Below, in pieces: positions 9,929 to 16,458 of a DNA stretch of 20,430 bases. The position numbers and the translations under genes were made by a program. This stretch comes from Roseiarcus sp036513315 (lineage in GTDB: Bacteria; Pseudomonadota; Alphaproteobacteria; Rhizobiales; Beijerinckiaceae): contig DATBZF010000123.1 of NCBI GenBank assembly GCA_036513315.1, forward strand, positions 1-20,430, given 5' to 3'. The notes under the pieces were generated by a model. That model had not been told where the DNA came from and searched no databases. It saw only the letters and a program-made list of their open reading frames with translations. How positions within the stretch are numbered: position 1 is the stretch's first letter; every line of letters starts with the position of its first letter.

Positions 9929-9970
9929 TTGGTGAACAGTGCGGCCTTTTTTGGCCGCGCCGTTCACCAA
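9929..9970. terminator. 18-position hairpin with T6 loop after rhaK
   Basis: TTGGTGAAC (9929-9937) pairs with GTTCACCAA (9962-9970), and GCGGCC (9941-9946) pairs with GGCCGC (9953-9958), with one G-C, one G-U and one mismatch between. This gives an almost continuous 18-position stem closed by TTTTTT. It lies 99 nt after the rhaK stop and is a likely operon end, though the T-run is in the loop rather than after the stem. Confidence 0.5.
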
Positions 9971-10241
9971 AAGACATGGAGGCCACTTGCTGCGCCGACG
10001 AGACGCAGTCATCCCGAACGGACCGTAGCGAAGAGTAGGAGCGCCGCAGGCTGCGGACGGATGCTTCGCATTCGCCTTGACTTGACGGCGTTTCGTCGGC
10101 GTGGCCCGCGCGCCATTCGTGATGGCGAACTACAATCATCTCTGATAGTTCGTCCGCGCCTCTTCCCCGCGCATGCCTTTTGCAATTTCCGCGAAAAGGA
10201 TAGACTCCGTCGCGAGCGTACCGATTCCGTTCCGAACCGCT

Positions 10242-10336
10242 CGTCATTGCGAGGGAGCGAAGCGACGAAGCAATCCAGACTGGGCTACCAGAGCTGAGTC
10301 TGGATTGCTTCGTCGCTTCGCTCCCTCGCAATGACG
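10242..10336. repeat. Perfect 40-bp-arm palindromic repeat
   Basis: Positions 10242-10281 (beginning CGTCATTGCGAGGGAGCGAA) are exactly inverted at 10297-10336, with a 15-nt spacer. The CGTCATTGCGAG(G/C)-AGCGAAGCGACGAAGCAATCC type is a recurrent dispersed repeat in alphaproteobacterial genomes. It separates rhaK from the glutamate-synthase-like gene and could terminate transcription from either side. Confidence 0.85.
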
Positions 10337-10385
10337 ACAGAAGCATCATAAAATATCGGCGGCGATTGCACCCTGGGGGGATTTC

Positions 10386-12020
10386 TTGCGCGCTCTGACT
10401 TTGGCGTTCTCGCATCGGTTCATCGTGCTGACGCTATGCATTCTCATCGCGATCGCACTCTCGGTCGGCCTTGGCGAATCGGTGCTGCGGCGATGGGAGA
10501 TTCCGCTCGGCCTCGCGCTCGCCATCTTTGTCGGCCTTTCCGTGCTCGGCATTCGCGATCTTCTGCAAACGCATCATTCGATCCTGCGCAATTATCCAAT
10601 CGCAGCGCACCTACGTTTCCTGCTCGAGGAAATCCGCCCGGAAATCCGGCAATATTTCTTCGAGGGCGAGAAGGACGGCCTGCCGTTCCCGCGCGACCGA
10701 CGCGCGGTGGTCTACCAGCGCGCCAAGCTGGCGCTCGACAAACGGCCATTCGGCACCCAGTTCGACATTTATGCGCCGGGCTATGAATGGCTGCAGCATT
10801 CGATCGCGCCGCGACCGGTGGCGGCTGAGCCTTTTCGCATCAGCGTCGGCGGTCCCGATTGCGCCAGGCCCTATTCGATTTCGGTGCTCAATATTTCGGC
10901 GATGAGCTTCGGCTCCTTGAGCGCCAATGCGATCCGCGCGCTCAATTCCGGCGCGAAAAAGGGCGGCTTCGCCCATGACACCGGCGAGGGCGGCTTCAGC
11001 CCCTATCATCGCGAGAATGGCGGCGACATCATCTGGGAAATCGGTTCGGGTTATTTCGGCTGCCGCAATCCCGACGGCTCGTTCAACCCCGAGAAATTCG
11101 CGGCGGTGGCCGCCAACGATCAGATCAAGATGATCGAAATCAAGATGAGCCAGGGCGCCAAGCCCGGCCATGGCGGCGTGCTGCCGGGGGCCAAGGTCAC
11201 CGCCGAAATCGCCGCCATTCGCGGCGTCACGGAAGGGGCCGATTGCCTGTCGCCGGCGAACCATACGGCGTTTTCGACGCCGGTTGAATTGATGAAATTC
11301 ATCGCCGAACTGCGCCGGCTGTCGCTGGGCAAGCCGGTCGGCTTCAAGCTATGCGTCGGCCATGCCTGGGAATTCCTGGCGATCTGCAAGGCGATGCTGG
11401 AGACGAAAATCTATCCCGATTTCATCGTCGTCGACGGCAAGGAAGGCGGCACCGGCGCCGCGCCGCTCGAATTCATGGATCACCTCGGCATGCCGATGCG
11501 CGAGGGTCTCGTGTTCGTCAATAATGCGCTGATCGGCATCGGCGCGCGCGAGCGCATCCGCATTGGCGTCGCCGGCAAGATCATCACCGCCTTCGATATG
11601 GCGCGCGCGATGGCGCTCGGCGCCGATTGGTGCAATTCGGCGCGCGGCTTCATGTTCTCGCTCGGCTGCATCCAGTCGTTAAGCTGTCACACCGATCGCT
11701 GCCCGACCGGGGTGGCGACGCAGGACCCGACGCGCAGCCGCGCGCTCTACGTGCCCGACAAATCCGAGCGCGTTTACAATTTTCACCGCTCGACGTTGCA
11801 CGCTCTGGCCGAACTCACCGCCGCCGCCGGGCTCGACCATCCCAGCGATTTTCATCCCGTCCATTTCTGGCGCCGCCTCAATGTACGCGAGGCGACGACT
11901 TTCGCGGAGATCTATCCAAGCGTCGAGAAAGGCGAGCTCGTCGCCGGCGCGCGGGATGAGAGCCTGCGCAAGTCGTGGAACATGGCGAGCGTTGATACGT
12001 TCAGAGTGGCGATGACGTGA
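10386..12020 (+). CDS. FMN-binding glutamate synthase-family protein, membrane-anchored
   Basis: A 544-aa protein with two N-terminal hydrophobic segments (about 10-30 and 38-56), then a Glu_synthase (FMN, TIM-barrel) domain from about 150 to 500. Visible hallmarks are N-I-S-A-M-S-F-G-S-L, the K-M-S-Q-G-A-K-P-G-H-G-G segment, D-G-K-E-G-G-T-G-A-A-P, and the 3Fe-4S cysteines in GCIQSLSCHTDRCPTG (C-x5-C-x4-C followed by P-x-G-V). It lacks the glutaminase domain and the GltD partner, so it is the stand-alone oxidoreductase type found widely in proteobacteria. That family probably moves electrons to or from an amino-acid-like substrate, but its physiological reaction is not established. Start TTG at 10386 has GGGGGG 5 nt upstream; no better ATG keeps the first helix. 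Palindromic repeats flank it on both sides. Confidence 0.85.
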   Translation: MRALTLAFSHRFIVLTLCILIAIALSVGLGESVLRRWEIPLGLALAIFVGLSVLGIRDLLQTHHSILRNYPIAAHLRFLLEEIRPEIRQYFFEGEKDGLPFPRDRRAVVYQRAKLALDKRPFGTQFDIYAPGYEWLQHSIAPRPVAAEPFRISVGGPDCARPYSISVLNISAMSFGSLSANAIRALNSGAKKGGFAHDTGEGGFSPYHRENGGDIIWEIGSGYFGCRNPDGSFNPEKFAAVAANDQIKMIEIKMSQGAKPGHGGVLPGAKVTAEIAAIRGVTEGADCLSPANHTAFSTPVELMKFIAELRRLSLGKPVGFKLCVGHAWEFLAICKAMLETKIYPDFIVVDGKEGGTGAAPLEFMDHLGMPMREGLVFVNNALIGIGARERIRIGVAGKIITAFDMARAMALGADWCNSARGFMFSLGCIQSLSCHTDRCPTGVATQDPTRSRALYVPDKSERVYNFHRSTLHALAELTAAAGLDHPSDFHPVHFWRRLNVREATTFAEIYPSVEKGELVAGARDESLRKSWNMASVDTFRVAMT

Positions 12021-12035
12021 GGGCGGGCCAACGTC

Positions 12036-12079
12036 ATTGCGAGGTCAGGCGAATGTATTCATTCGCCTGACCTCGCAAT
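12036..12079. repeat. 20-bp perfect hairpin after glutamate synthase-like gene
   Basis: ATTGCGAGGTCAGGCGAATG (12036-12055), loop TATT, then its exact reverse complement (12060-12079). The preceding CGTC extends the match to the head of the 10242 repeat (CGTCATTGCGAGG). It sits 16 nt after the stop codon and is the obvious terminator candidate for this gene. Confidence 0.7.
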
Positions 12080-12290
12080 TGTGCAGGTTCACAATTTCGT
12101 TGATCTGGCCTCCAACAGGAAGGAGGTGCAGGATAGGAGACAAAAGCTTCAACAGCATTCGTCTGGGGCGGTTCTCAGGAAGAAGGCGTGGGCCGCGCCA
12201 GCGCGAGAACAACGACAACTGAAACGGTCGAGTGTGATCCATCGTTTCGCATGGCGGAGCGTGTTTCACCGCTGAGACCTTTGTCAATGA

Positions 12291-12335
12291 CGACCGCAAA
12301 GCGGTCGCCGCCTTCGGCGGTGGCCTGAAAGGCCA
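12291..12335. other. Core of three abutting triloop hairpins
   Basis: CGACCGC-AAA-GCGGTCG (17 nt, 12291-12307), CCGCC-TTC-GGCGG (13 nt, 12308-12320) and TGGCCT-GAA-AGGCCA (15 nt, 12321-12335) tile the core with no unpaired base between stems. The same core, inverted, is at 20382-20427. Seen directly; the role is unknown. Confidence 0.8.
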
Positions 12336-12350
12336 TCATTGACAAAGGTC

Positions 12351-12440
12351 TCAGCGGTGAAAGAATTGCCTCCATGCGAACAATGGCTCAATAGCGAAGT
12401 CAGTAGGGGCGATAAACCTGTCCAAGCTGTTGTCTCGCAT
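12351..12440 (-). CDS. Possible 29-aa peptide inside repeat element
   Basis: The ORF reads M-R-D-N-S-L-D-R-F-I-A-P-T-D-F in its N-terminal half and ends F-A-W-R-Q-F-F-H-R-stop. A strong GGAGGAGG Shine-Dalgarno lies 6 nt before the ATG, and an upstream CTCC can pair with it. The second element copy (20277-20366) has the same ORF with three amino-acid differences in the first nine residues and none after. All three nucleotide differences inside the ORF change the residue, so there is no sign of protein-level selection; the downstream identity may simply reflect conserved DNA. The left half of this element has ATA in place of the ATG and a different continuation. I recognise no family. It could be a leader peptide, a remnant, or chance. 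Confidence 0.3.
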   Translation of the reverse strand: MRDNSLDRFIAPTDFAIEPLFAWRQFFHR

Positions 12441-12600
12441 CCTGAGCCTCCTCCGATATGGAGACCGAATCAACGAATTCGTGAACCTGCACAGCAATGA
12501 CGGCGAAGCGGGTTCCAATAGAAGGCAGGATGCTCCGGCCCTTGCCGCATTGAATTGCAATCTCACGCAATCCCGATTCGATTTACCTTTTCCGGGGCAA

Positions 12601-13329
12601 TCAGCCGAGCTGTCCCAGCGCCGGAAAGGCATTGATCAACCAGCCGGAAGCGGCCTGGATTCCGCCGGTCAGGAACGCAATTCCCGTCAACACCAACAGC
12701 CCGCCGACCAGCTTTTCAATCCGCCCGAACTGGCTGCGGAAACGTCGCGCCATCGCCAGAAAAGGTCCCATCGCGAAGGCGGCGAGCACGAAGGGCGCGC
12801 CAAGGCCGACCGAATAAGCCGCGAGCAGCGCAGCGCCCCGCGCCGTCGTCTCCTCCGACCCCGCCACCGCCAATATGGTCGCCAGGATCGGCCCGATGCA
12901 GGGCGTCCAGCCGAACGCGAAGGCGAGTCCCATCAGATAGGCGCTCCACAGGCCCGGCGGCCTGGCGATTTCCAGCCGCTTTTCGCGGAACATCGCGCCA
13001 ATGCGCAATGCGCCGAGAAAATGCAGACCCATCAGGACGATGCCGATGCCCGCCGCGATCGACAGGACATGGCTCCATTGCCGGATCAGCGCGCCGAACA
13101 CCGAGGCTGTCGCGCCCAGAGCGACGAAAACCGTGGAAAAGCCGAGCACGAACAGCACAGAGACGACGATCGTGTCGCGCCGGGCGCGCGCCTCGCCCTC
13201 CCCGACAAGCTGCTCCAGCGAAGTCCCCGCGAGATAGCAGAGATAGGGCGGCGCCAGCGGCAGCACGCATGGGCTCAGAAACGAAATCAGCCCAGCGGCG
13301 GCCGCGGCCGGAAAGGATATGTCGGTCAT
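12601..13329 (-). CDS. ccdA: CcdA-type cytochrome c biogenesis / thiol-disulfide membrane protein
   Basis: A 242-aa inner-membrane protein with six predicted helices, of the CcdA/DsbD-beta family. It carries reducing equivalents from cytoplasmic thioredoxin across the membrane to periplasmic thiol proteins, for example for cytochrome c maturation. The two redox cysteines are in the family motifs: S-P-C-V-L-P-L (Cys 21, first helix) and W-T-P-C-I-G-P (Cys 144, fourth helix). The length is normal. I chose the ATG at 13329; a TTG at 13365 would add 12 residues and neither has a strong ribosome site. No cytochrome or thioredoxin-like gene is next to it. The end of the gene is 105 bp from the repeat element. 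Confidence 0.87.
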   Translation of the reverse strand: MTDISFPAAAAAGLISFLSPCVLPLAPPYLCYLAGTSLEQLVGEGEARARRDTIVVSVLFVLGFSTVFVALGATASVFGALIRQWSHVLSIAAGIGIVLMGLHFLGALRIGAMFREKRLEIARPPGLWSAYLMGLAFAFGWTPCIGPILATILAVAGSEETTARGAALLAAYSVGLGAPFVLAAFAMGPFLAMARRFRSQFGRIEKLVGGLLVLTGIAFLTGGIQAASGWLINAFPALGQLG

Positions 13330-13457
13330 GCCGGCTGTTGTGGCCCAGCCCGCCGCGGCAGGCAATTCACTTTGGCGGCGCCTGCTTCATCTCCGGCGCC
13401 GGTGACGAATCGGATCCTGCCGGCGCAAGCATCGCCCAGCGCTGCGGCCAAGAAAAT

Positions 13458-13715
13458 TTACTGGCGCGGGCTGCCGGAGAATTCGCCATGCCGCACGCGC
13501 TCGGGCAAAAGCTCGGCAAGGCGCGCGGCGGTTTCTTCGCCATAGGCGGCCACCAATTCGCGGAACGCCGCGCAAAGCGCCGCTTCGGCGAAAGAATCGA
13601 CGTCGATGCCATCGAGCAGGGCTTCGGCGAAGGCTTCGCTGACATAGTTAAGCGCGGCCCGGCGCGCGTCGTCGGCCGAGAGCTCGCGAAGGGATTGGGC
13701 AACCGAGGCGATCAT
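13458..13715 (-). CDS. Hypothetical small protein, 85 aa
   Basis: I do not recognise a family with certainty. The product is Ala/Glu-rich, soluble and probably all-helical: A-D-D-A-R-R-A-A-L-N-Y-V-S-E-A-F-A-E-A-L-L-D-G-I-D near the start, F-R-E-L-V-A-A-Y-G-E-E-T-A-A-R-L-A-E-L in the second half, and a polar end. Composition and codon use fit the surrounding high-GC genes, and short proteins of this look are frequent in Hyphomicrobiales. It starts at ATG 13715 with only weak upstream purines. It is transcribed with ccdA after a 128-nt gap, so may share its transcript. Other frames over this interval give Arg/Pro-rich products and look spurious. Confidence 0.6.
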   Translation of the reverse strand: MIASVAQSLRELSADDARRAALNYVSEAFAEALLDGIDVDSFAEAALCAAFRELVAAYGEETAARLAELLPERVRHGEFSGSPRQ

Positions 13716-13807
13716 GACTCGGGCACTCTATTGCCAATCGTCGGGTTGCGCGACGCTCGTCTTAAAGAAAGGTTAATTCCTTCCGAGACTTTGCGCGACA
13801 ATCGCAA

Positions 13808-14281
13808 CTATTTTCGGGGCGACTGCCGATCATGGCGCGGACGCCCGCGCCGAACGCCGGCGGAATCGACGAGCGCCATCGCCCGATCGAGCAATTGCCG
13901 CATCGACTGGCCGATTTCGGCCCCGGCCTTGACCTCGTCAGGCGTTGGCGGCCTATGCGTATGATCGCAAAGATCGACCGCCGAGTCGGCGAGCTTGTCG
14001 ATCCCAGCCACAACAGCCTCAAAGGCGCGTTGCGTCACGGGGCCGAGGTCCCCATAGCTGCGCCATATTTCGTCCTTCCGGCCCCGCGGCGGCCATTGCG
14101 GCCGCTCGCCCTTGCCATGAGAGCGCCAATCCCTGATATCGCCGGCATAGTCGGGCAAATGATCGAGAACCTCGACCATCGCCGCGATTTGCCGAAAGCG
14201 GTCCAGATAATCGCCGAGCGCCGGCGAGCCGTCGCCTGGGGCGACCGGAGGCTCGCGCGGGGATTTTGTCGCCGCTGGCAT
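13808..14281 (-). CDS. Hypothetical protein, 157 aa
   Basis: No family recognised. The sequence looks like a real soluble, mostly helical protein: G-D-Y-L-D-R-F-R-Q-I-A-A-M-V-E-V-L-D-H-L-P-D-Y near 23-45, a basic middle (G-K-G-E-R-P-Q-W-P-P-R-G-R-K-D), and a second helical part (L-G-P-V-T-Q-R-A-F-E-A-V-V-A-G-I-D-K-L) followed by D-L-C-D-H-T-H-R-P-P. The Cys/His cluster might bind a metal, but that is only a guess. The start ATG 14281 has a weak GCGGAAA upstream. It is divergent from the SRAP gene, with about 112 bp between starts. The opposite strand is also open (13832-14323) but Arg/Pro-rich, so I prefer this strand. Confidence 0.55.
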   Translation of the reverse strand: MPAATKSPREPPVAPGDGSPALGDYLDRFRQIAAMVEVLDHLPDYAGDIRDWRSHGKGERPQWPPRGRKDEIWRSYGDLGPVTQRAFEAVVAGIDKLADSAVDLCDHTHRPPTPDEVKAGAEIGQSMRQLLDRAMALVDSAGVRRGRPRHDRQSPRK

Positions 14282-14393
14282 CGTCGTTTCCGCGTCGCTT
14301 CAAAGCGTTTAGCAAAGGCTTAAACAGAAGCTACAATTTGTGGTTGCGCTCCTCAAAAGAATAAAGACAAACGTCCTTATCGAGTTCCTGCCA

Positions 14394-15122
14394 ATGCCCG
14401 GAAGATTTTATATAATTTCGCCGCCCGATGTCCTGCGCGCGTTCTTCGGCTATGCCGAGCAGCCGGATTTTCCGCCGCGCTATAATATCGCGCCGACGCA
14501 GCCGATCCCGATCGTCGCCGCAGCCCCGCATTCCCGAGGCGCGCGACGCCATTTCATGCTGGTGCGCTGGGGCTTCCTGCCGGCTTTCGTCAAGGACCCC
14601 AAAGCCTTTTCGCTACTCATCAATGCGCGGGCGGAAACCCTGATCGAAAAGGCGAGCTTTCGCGCGGCGGTCAAGCGCCGCCGCTGCCTCGTCATCGCCG
14701 ACGGCTATTATGAATGGCTGCGCGGTCCCGGCTGCGCCGGCGCAGCGCGCTCTTTCCTGATCCGCCGGCGCAATGGCCAACCGATGGGCTTCGCCGGCCT
14801 TTATGAGACCTGGAGCGACGCCAGCGGCGGCGAGATTGACACCGCCTGCATCGTCACCACAGCGCCCAACAGCACGCTCGCCAAAATGCGCGAGCGGATG
14901 CCCGCCATCATCGATCCCGACGCCTTCGCTCTTTGGCTCGACAATGACGACGTCGACGCCGGGGCGGCGACGGCGCTGCTGCGCCCTGCCCCGGACGATT
15001 GGCTGGAGGCCGTCGAGACCGACGGCAGCGTCGGCCATATCCGCAATGATAGTGCCGAAGTTCAGCGACCGGCCTCGCCCGCAAAGAAGCCGCGCGATAA
15101 GGCGCAGGAAGGGCTGTTTTGA
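14394..15122 (+). CDS. SRAP (YedK/HMCES-like) protein lacking the catalytic Cys
   Basis: A 242-aa SOS-response-associated-peptidase family protein (E. coli YedK 222 aa). The family shields abasic sites in single-stranded DNA through the N-terminal Cys2, which forms a thiazolidine with the ring-opened sugar. Family segments are clear: G-R-F at 3-5, PPRYNIAPTQ (27-36), V-R-W-G-F-L-P (57-63), INARAET (76-82, Asn 77), DGYYEW (103-108, Glu 107), and R-M-P-A-I-I (168-173). Two expected catalytic residues are changed. The start reads M-P-G-R-F instead of M-C-G-R-F, and the usual I-H-x-R-M-P reads M-R-E-R-M-P (Arg 166). The ATG at 14394 matches the family start; a GTG at 14340 would add 18 residues and bury the site. 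Upstream ribosome site is weak. Tag follows 57 nt later. Confidence 0.88.
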   Translation: MPGRFYIISPPDVLRAFFGYAEQPDFPPRYNIAPTQPIPIVAAAPHSRGARRHFMLVRWGFLPAFVKDPKAFSLLINARAETLIEKASFRAAVKRRRCLVIADGYYEWLRGPGCAGAARSFLIRRRNGQPMGFAGLYETWSDASGGEIDTACIVTTAPNSTLAKMRERMPAIIDPDAFALWLDNDDVDAGAATALLRPAPDDWLEAVETDGSVGHIRNDSAEVQRPASPAKKPRDKAQEGLF

Positions 15123-15179
15123 GCCGCTTGCCGAAAGCCGGCTAACGGGCGATTCTTGCCCCCTGAATCGGAGAGCGCG

Positions 15180-15836
15180 ATGAGCGAGAAAAAGAAACCG
15201 GCCAAGGCGCTGAAGCCGCCGCGCATTCACGACGCCGTCTTGCACGCCGACGGGCGCTGTCGCTGCCCCTGGCCGGGCGAGGACCCGCTCTATGTCGCCT
15301 ATCATGACGAGGAATGGGGCGTGCCCGAATGGAACGACCGCGCCTTGTTCGAGAAGCTGATCCTCGACGGCTTCCAGGCCGGCCTGTCCTGGATCACCAT
15401 CTTGCGCAAGCGCGACGCGTTCCGCACCGCCTTCGACGGCTTCAGGCCGGAGAAAATCGTGCGCTATGACGAGGCGAAGATCGAGGCGCTGATGCAGAAC
15501 GCCGGCATCGTGCGCAACCGCGCCAAAATCCGGGCGACAATTGCGCTGGCGCGCATCACGCTCGATCTGCGAAAGCAGGGCGGCCTGGCGAAGCATCTAT
15601 GGGGCTTTGTCGACGGCAAGCCGATCCAGAACAAACGCAAATCCATGCGCGACATTGTCGCCGAGACCGATATTTCCGCCGCGATCGCCAAGGACCTGCG
15701 CGAACGCGGCGGCAATTTCGTCGGGCCGACCATCATCTACGCCTTCATGCAGGCGACCGGCATGGTCAACGATCATCTCGTCGATTGCCACCGCCATGCC
15801 GAATGCGCGGCGCTCGGTCGCAAGTCTCATGTCTAA
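15180..15836 (+). CDS. tag: DNA-3-methyladenine glycosylase I
   Basis: A 218-aa HhH-superfamily base-excision enzyme that removes 3-methyladenine from alkylated DNA and leaves an abasic site. Family landmarks: RCRCPWPGEDPLY (26-38), A-Y-H-D-E-E-W-G-V-P (40-49), D-G-F-Q-A-G-L-S-W-I-T-I-L, and near the C-terminus F-V-G-P-T-I-I-Y-A-F-M-Q-A-T-G-M-V-N-D-H followed by L-V-D-C. The zinc ligands of E. coli Tag (Cys4, His17, His175, Cys179) correspond to Cys 29, His 42, and the His and Cys of N-D-H-L-V-D-C. About 25 extra Lys-rich N-terminal residues precede the domain. The ATG at 15180 has GGAGAG 4 nt upstream; a TTG 24 nt further up is less likely. The stop overlaps the next gene by 8 nt. Confidence 0.93.
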   Translation: MSEKKKPAKALKPPRIHDAVLHADGRCRCPWPGEDPLYVAYHDEEWGVPEWNDRALFEKLILDGFQAGLSWITILRKRDAFRTAFDGFRPEKIVRYDEAKIEALMQNAGIVRNRAKIRATIALARITLDLRKQGGLAKHLWGFVDGKPIQNKRKSMRDIVAETDISAAIAKDLRERGGNFVGPTIIYAFMQATGMVNDHLVDCHRHAECAALGRKSHV

Positions 15837-16458
15837 GGCCGCGCGTGCGTGGCAGCGCATGCTGTCGGGGCGCCGGCTCGACCTGATCGACCCTTCCCCG
15901 CTCGATATCGAAATCGCCGACATCGCCCATGGCCTTGCCCGCGTCGCGCGCTGGAACGGCCAGACCAAAGGCGCGGAGATTTTTTCGGTCGCCCAGCATT
16001 GCCTGCTCGTCGAGGCGCTGGTCGGCGCGCTGGCGCCGCAGGCCGACCGGAAGGCGCGGCTGTTCGCCTTGCTGCATGACGCGCCTGAATATGTGATCGG
16101 CGACATGATCTCGCCGTTCAAGGCGGTGATCGGCGGCGATTACAAGACGATCGAGGCGCGCCTGCTCGCCGCTGTCCATCTCCGCTTCGGCCTCACCGCC
16201 GAGGCGCCGCCGGAAGCCATCGCGCTGATCAAGGACGCCGACCGCGCGGCGGCCTGGTTCGAGGCGACCGCGCTCGCCGGCTTTTCCACGACCGAGGCGA
16301 AAAAGCTGTTCGGCGCGCCCGACATCGCGTTGAGCGGCGTCGCCGCCTATCTCGCGCCGATGCGGCCGGCCAAGGCGCAGGAGGCTTTCCTCATCCGCTT
16401 CGCCGAACTCGACGACCATCCCGAGACGACGCCAGCCGCCCGAAAGCCCATACGATGA
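15829..16458 (+). CDS. HD-domain hydrolase
   Basis: A 209-aa soluble HD-superfamily metal-dependent phosphohydrolase, resembling the YfbR/5'-nucleotidase-like HD proteins. It has S-V-A-Q-H (His 57) and L-L-H-D-A-P-E-Y (His 83, Asp 84), then G-D-M-I-S-P-F-K, and a later Asp in K-D-A-D-R (about 132-136), matching the H...HD...D metal pattern. The start ATG 15829 lies inside the end of tag (8-nt overlap), and its stop overlaps the next start (ATGA), so the three genes are coupled. The substrate is unknown; a nucleotide-pool or dNMP role would suit the repair-gene context but is only inferred. Confidence 0.82.
   Translation: MSKAARAWQRMLSGRRLDLIDPSPLDIEIADIAHGLARVARWNGQTKGAEIFSVAQHCLLVEALVGALAPQADRKARLFALLHDAPEYVIGDMISPFKAVIGGDYKTIEARLLAAVHLRFGLTAEAPPEAIALIKDADRAAAWFEATALAGFSTTEAKKLFGAPDIALSGVAAYLAPMRPAKAQEAFLIRFAELDDHPETTPAARKPIR

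Larger units (their letters stand above)
9831..10385. other. 555-bp gene-free, structured spacer
   Basis: No convincing gene is seen; the open frames here lack family-like composition. The spacer holds several inverted repeats. GCCATCGCC (9847-9855) pairs with GGCGATGGC (9918-9926). A long hairpin sits at 9929-9970 and GAACTA/TAGTTC at about 10129-10153. A perfect 40-bp-arm palindrome lies at 10242-10336. The promoter of the next gene, if separate, should lie between 10337 and 10380, but I see no clear -35/-10. Confidence 0.6.
12081..12495. repeat. Composite inverted-repeat element with triple-hairpin core, copy 1
   Basis: Two diverged halves face each other. The left half (12081-12290, + strand) and right half (12336-12495, - strand) both begin with GTGCAGGTTCAC...TTCGTTGAT, then a CTCC/GGAG hairpin, and both end in TTCACCGCTGAGACC-TTTGTCAATGA. 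The inner 27 nt (12264-12290 and 12336-12362) are exact inverted repeats. Between them is a 45-bp core (12291-12335) made only of three abutting hairpins. The inner GAGACCTTTG-type ends recall IS5-group terminal repeats, so a MITE-like origin is possible, but no transposase is present. The halves differ in their middles: left about 210 bp, right about 160 bp. A second copy in opposite orientation starts at 20221. Confidence 0.75.

Noticed and set aside
9827..10297. 156-codon open frame after rhaK
   Set aside because: It runs through several inverted repeats, has no ribosome site and gives a low-quality Arg/Ser-rich product.
8526..10415. 629-codon open frame on - strand covering rhaK and the following spacer
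   Set aside because: Antisense to rhaK; Arg-rich, no motifs, and it runs through the palindromic repeat.
12272..12354. Complete IS5-like insertion sequence
   Set aside because: The GAGACCTTTG-type inverted ends are present, but only a 45-bp hairpin core lies between them and no transposase is near; kept as a repeat element.
12430..13545. 371-codon open frame on + strand opposite ccdA
   Set aside because: ccdA on the - strand has both redox cysteine motifs and six helices; this frame is a Gln/Arg-rich shadow.
13832..14323. 163-codon open frame on + strand
   Set aside because: Overlaps the more protein-like 157-aa minus-strand frame; the + version is Arg/Pro-rich and lacks a ribosome site. 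The choice is not certain.
14340..14393. Upstream GTG start for the SRAP gene
   Set aside because: It would add 18 residues before the conserved family start and make an N-terminal nucleophile impossible; no good ribosome site supports it.
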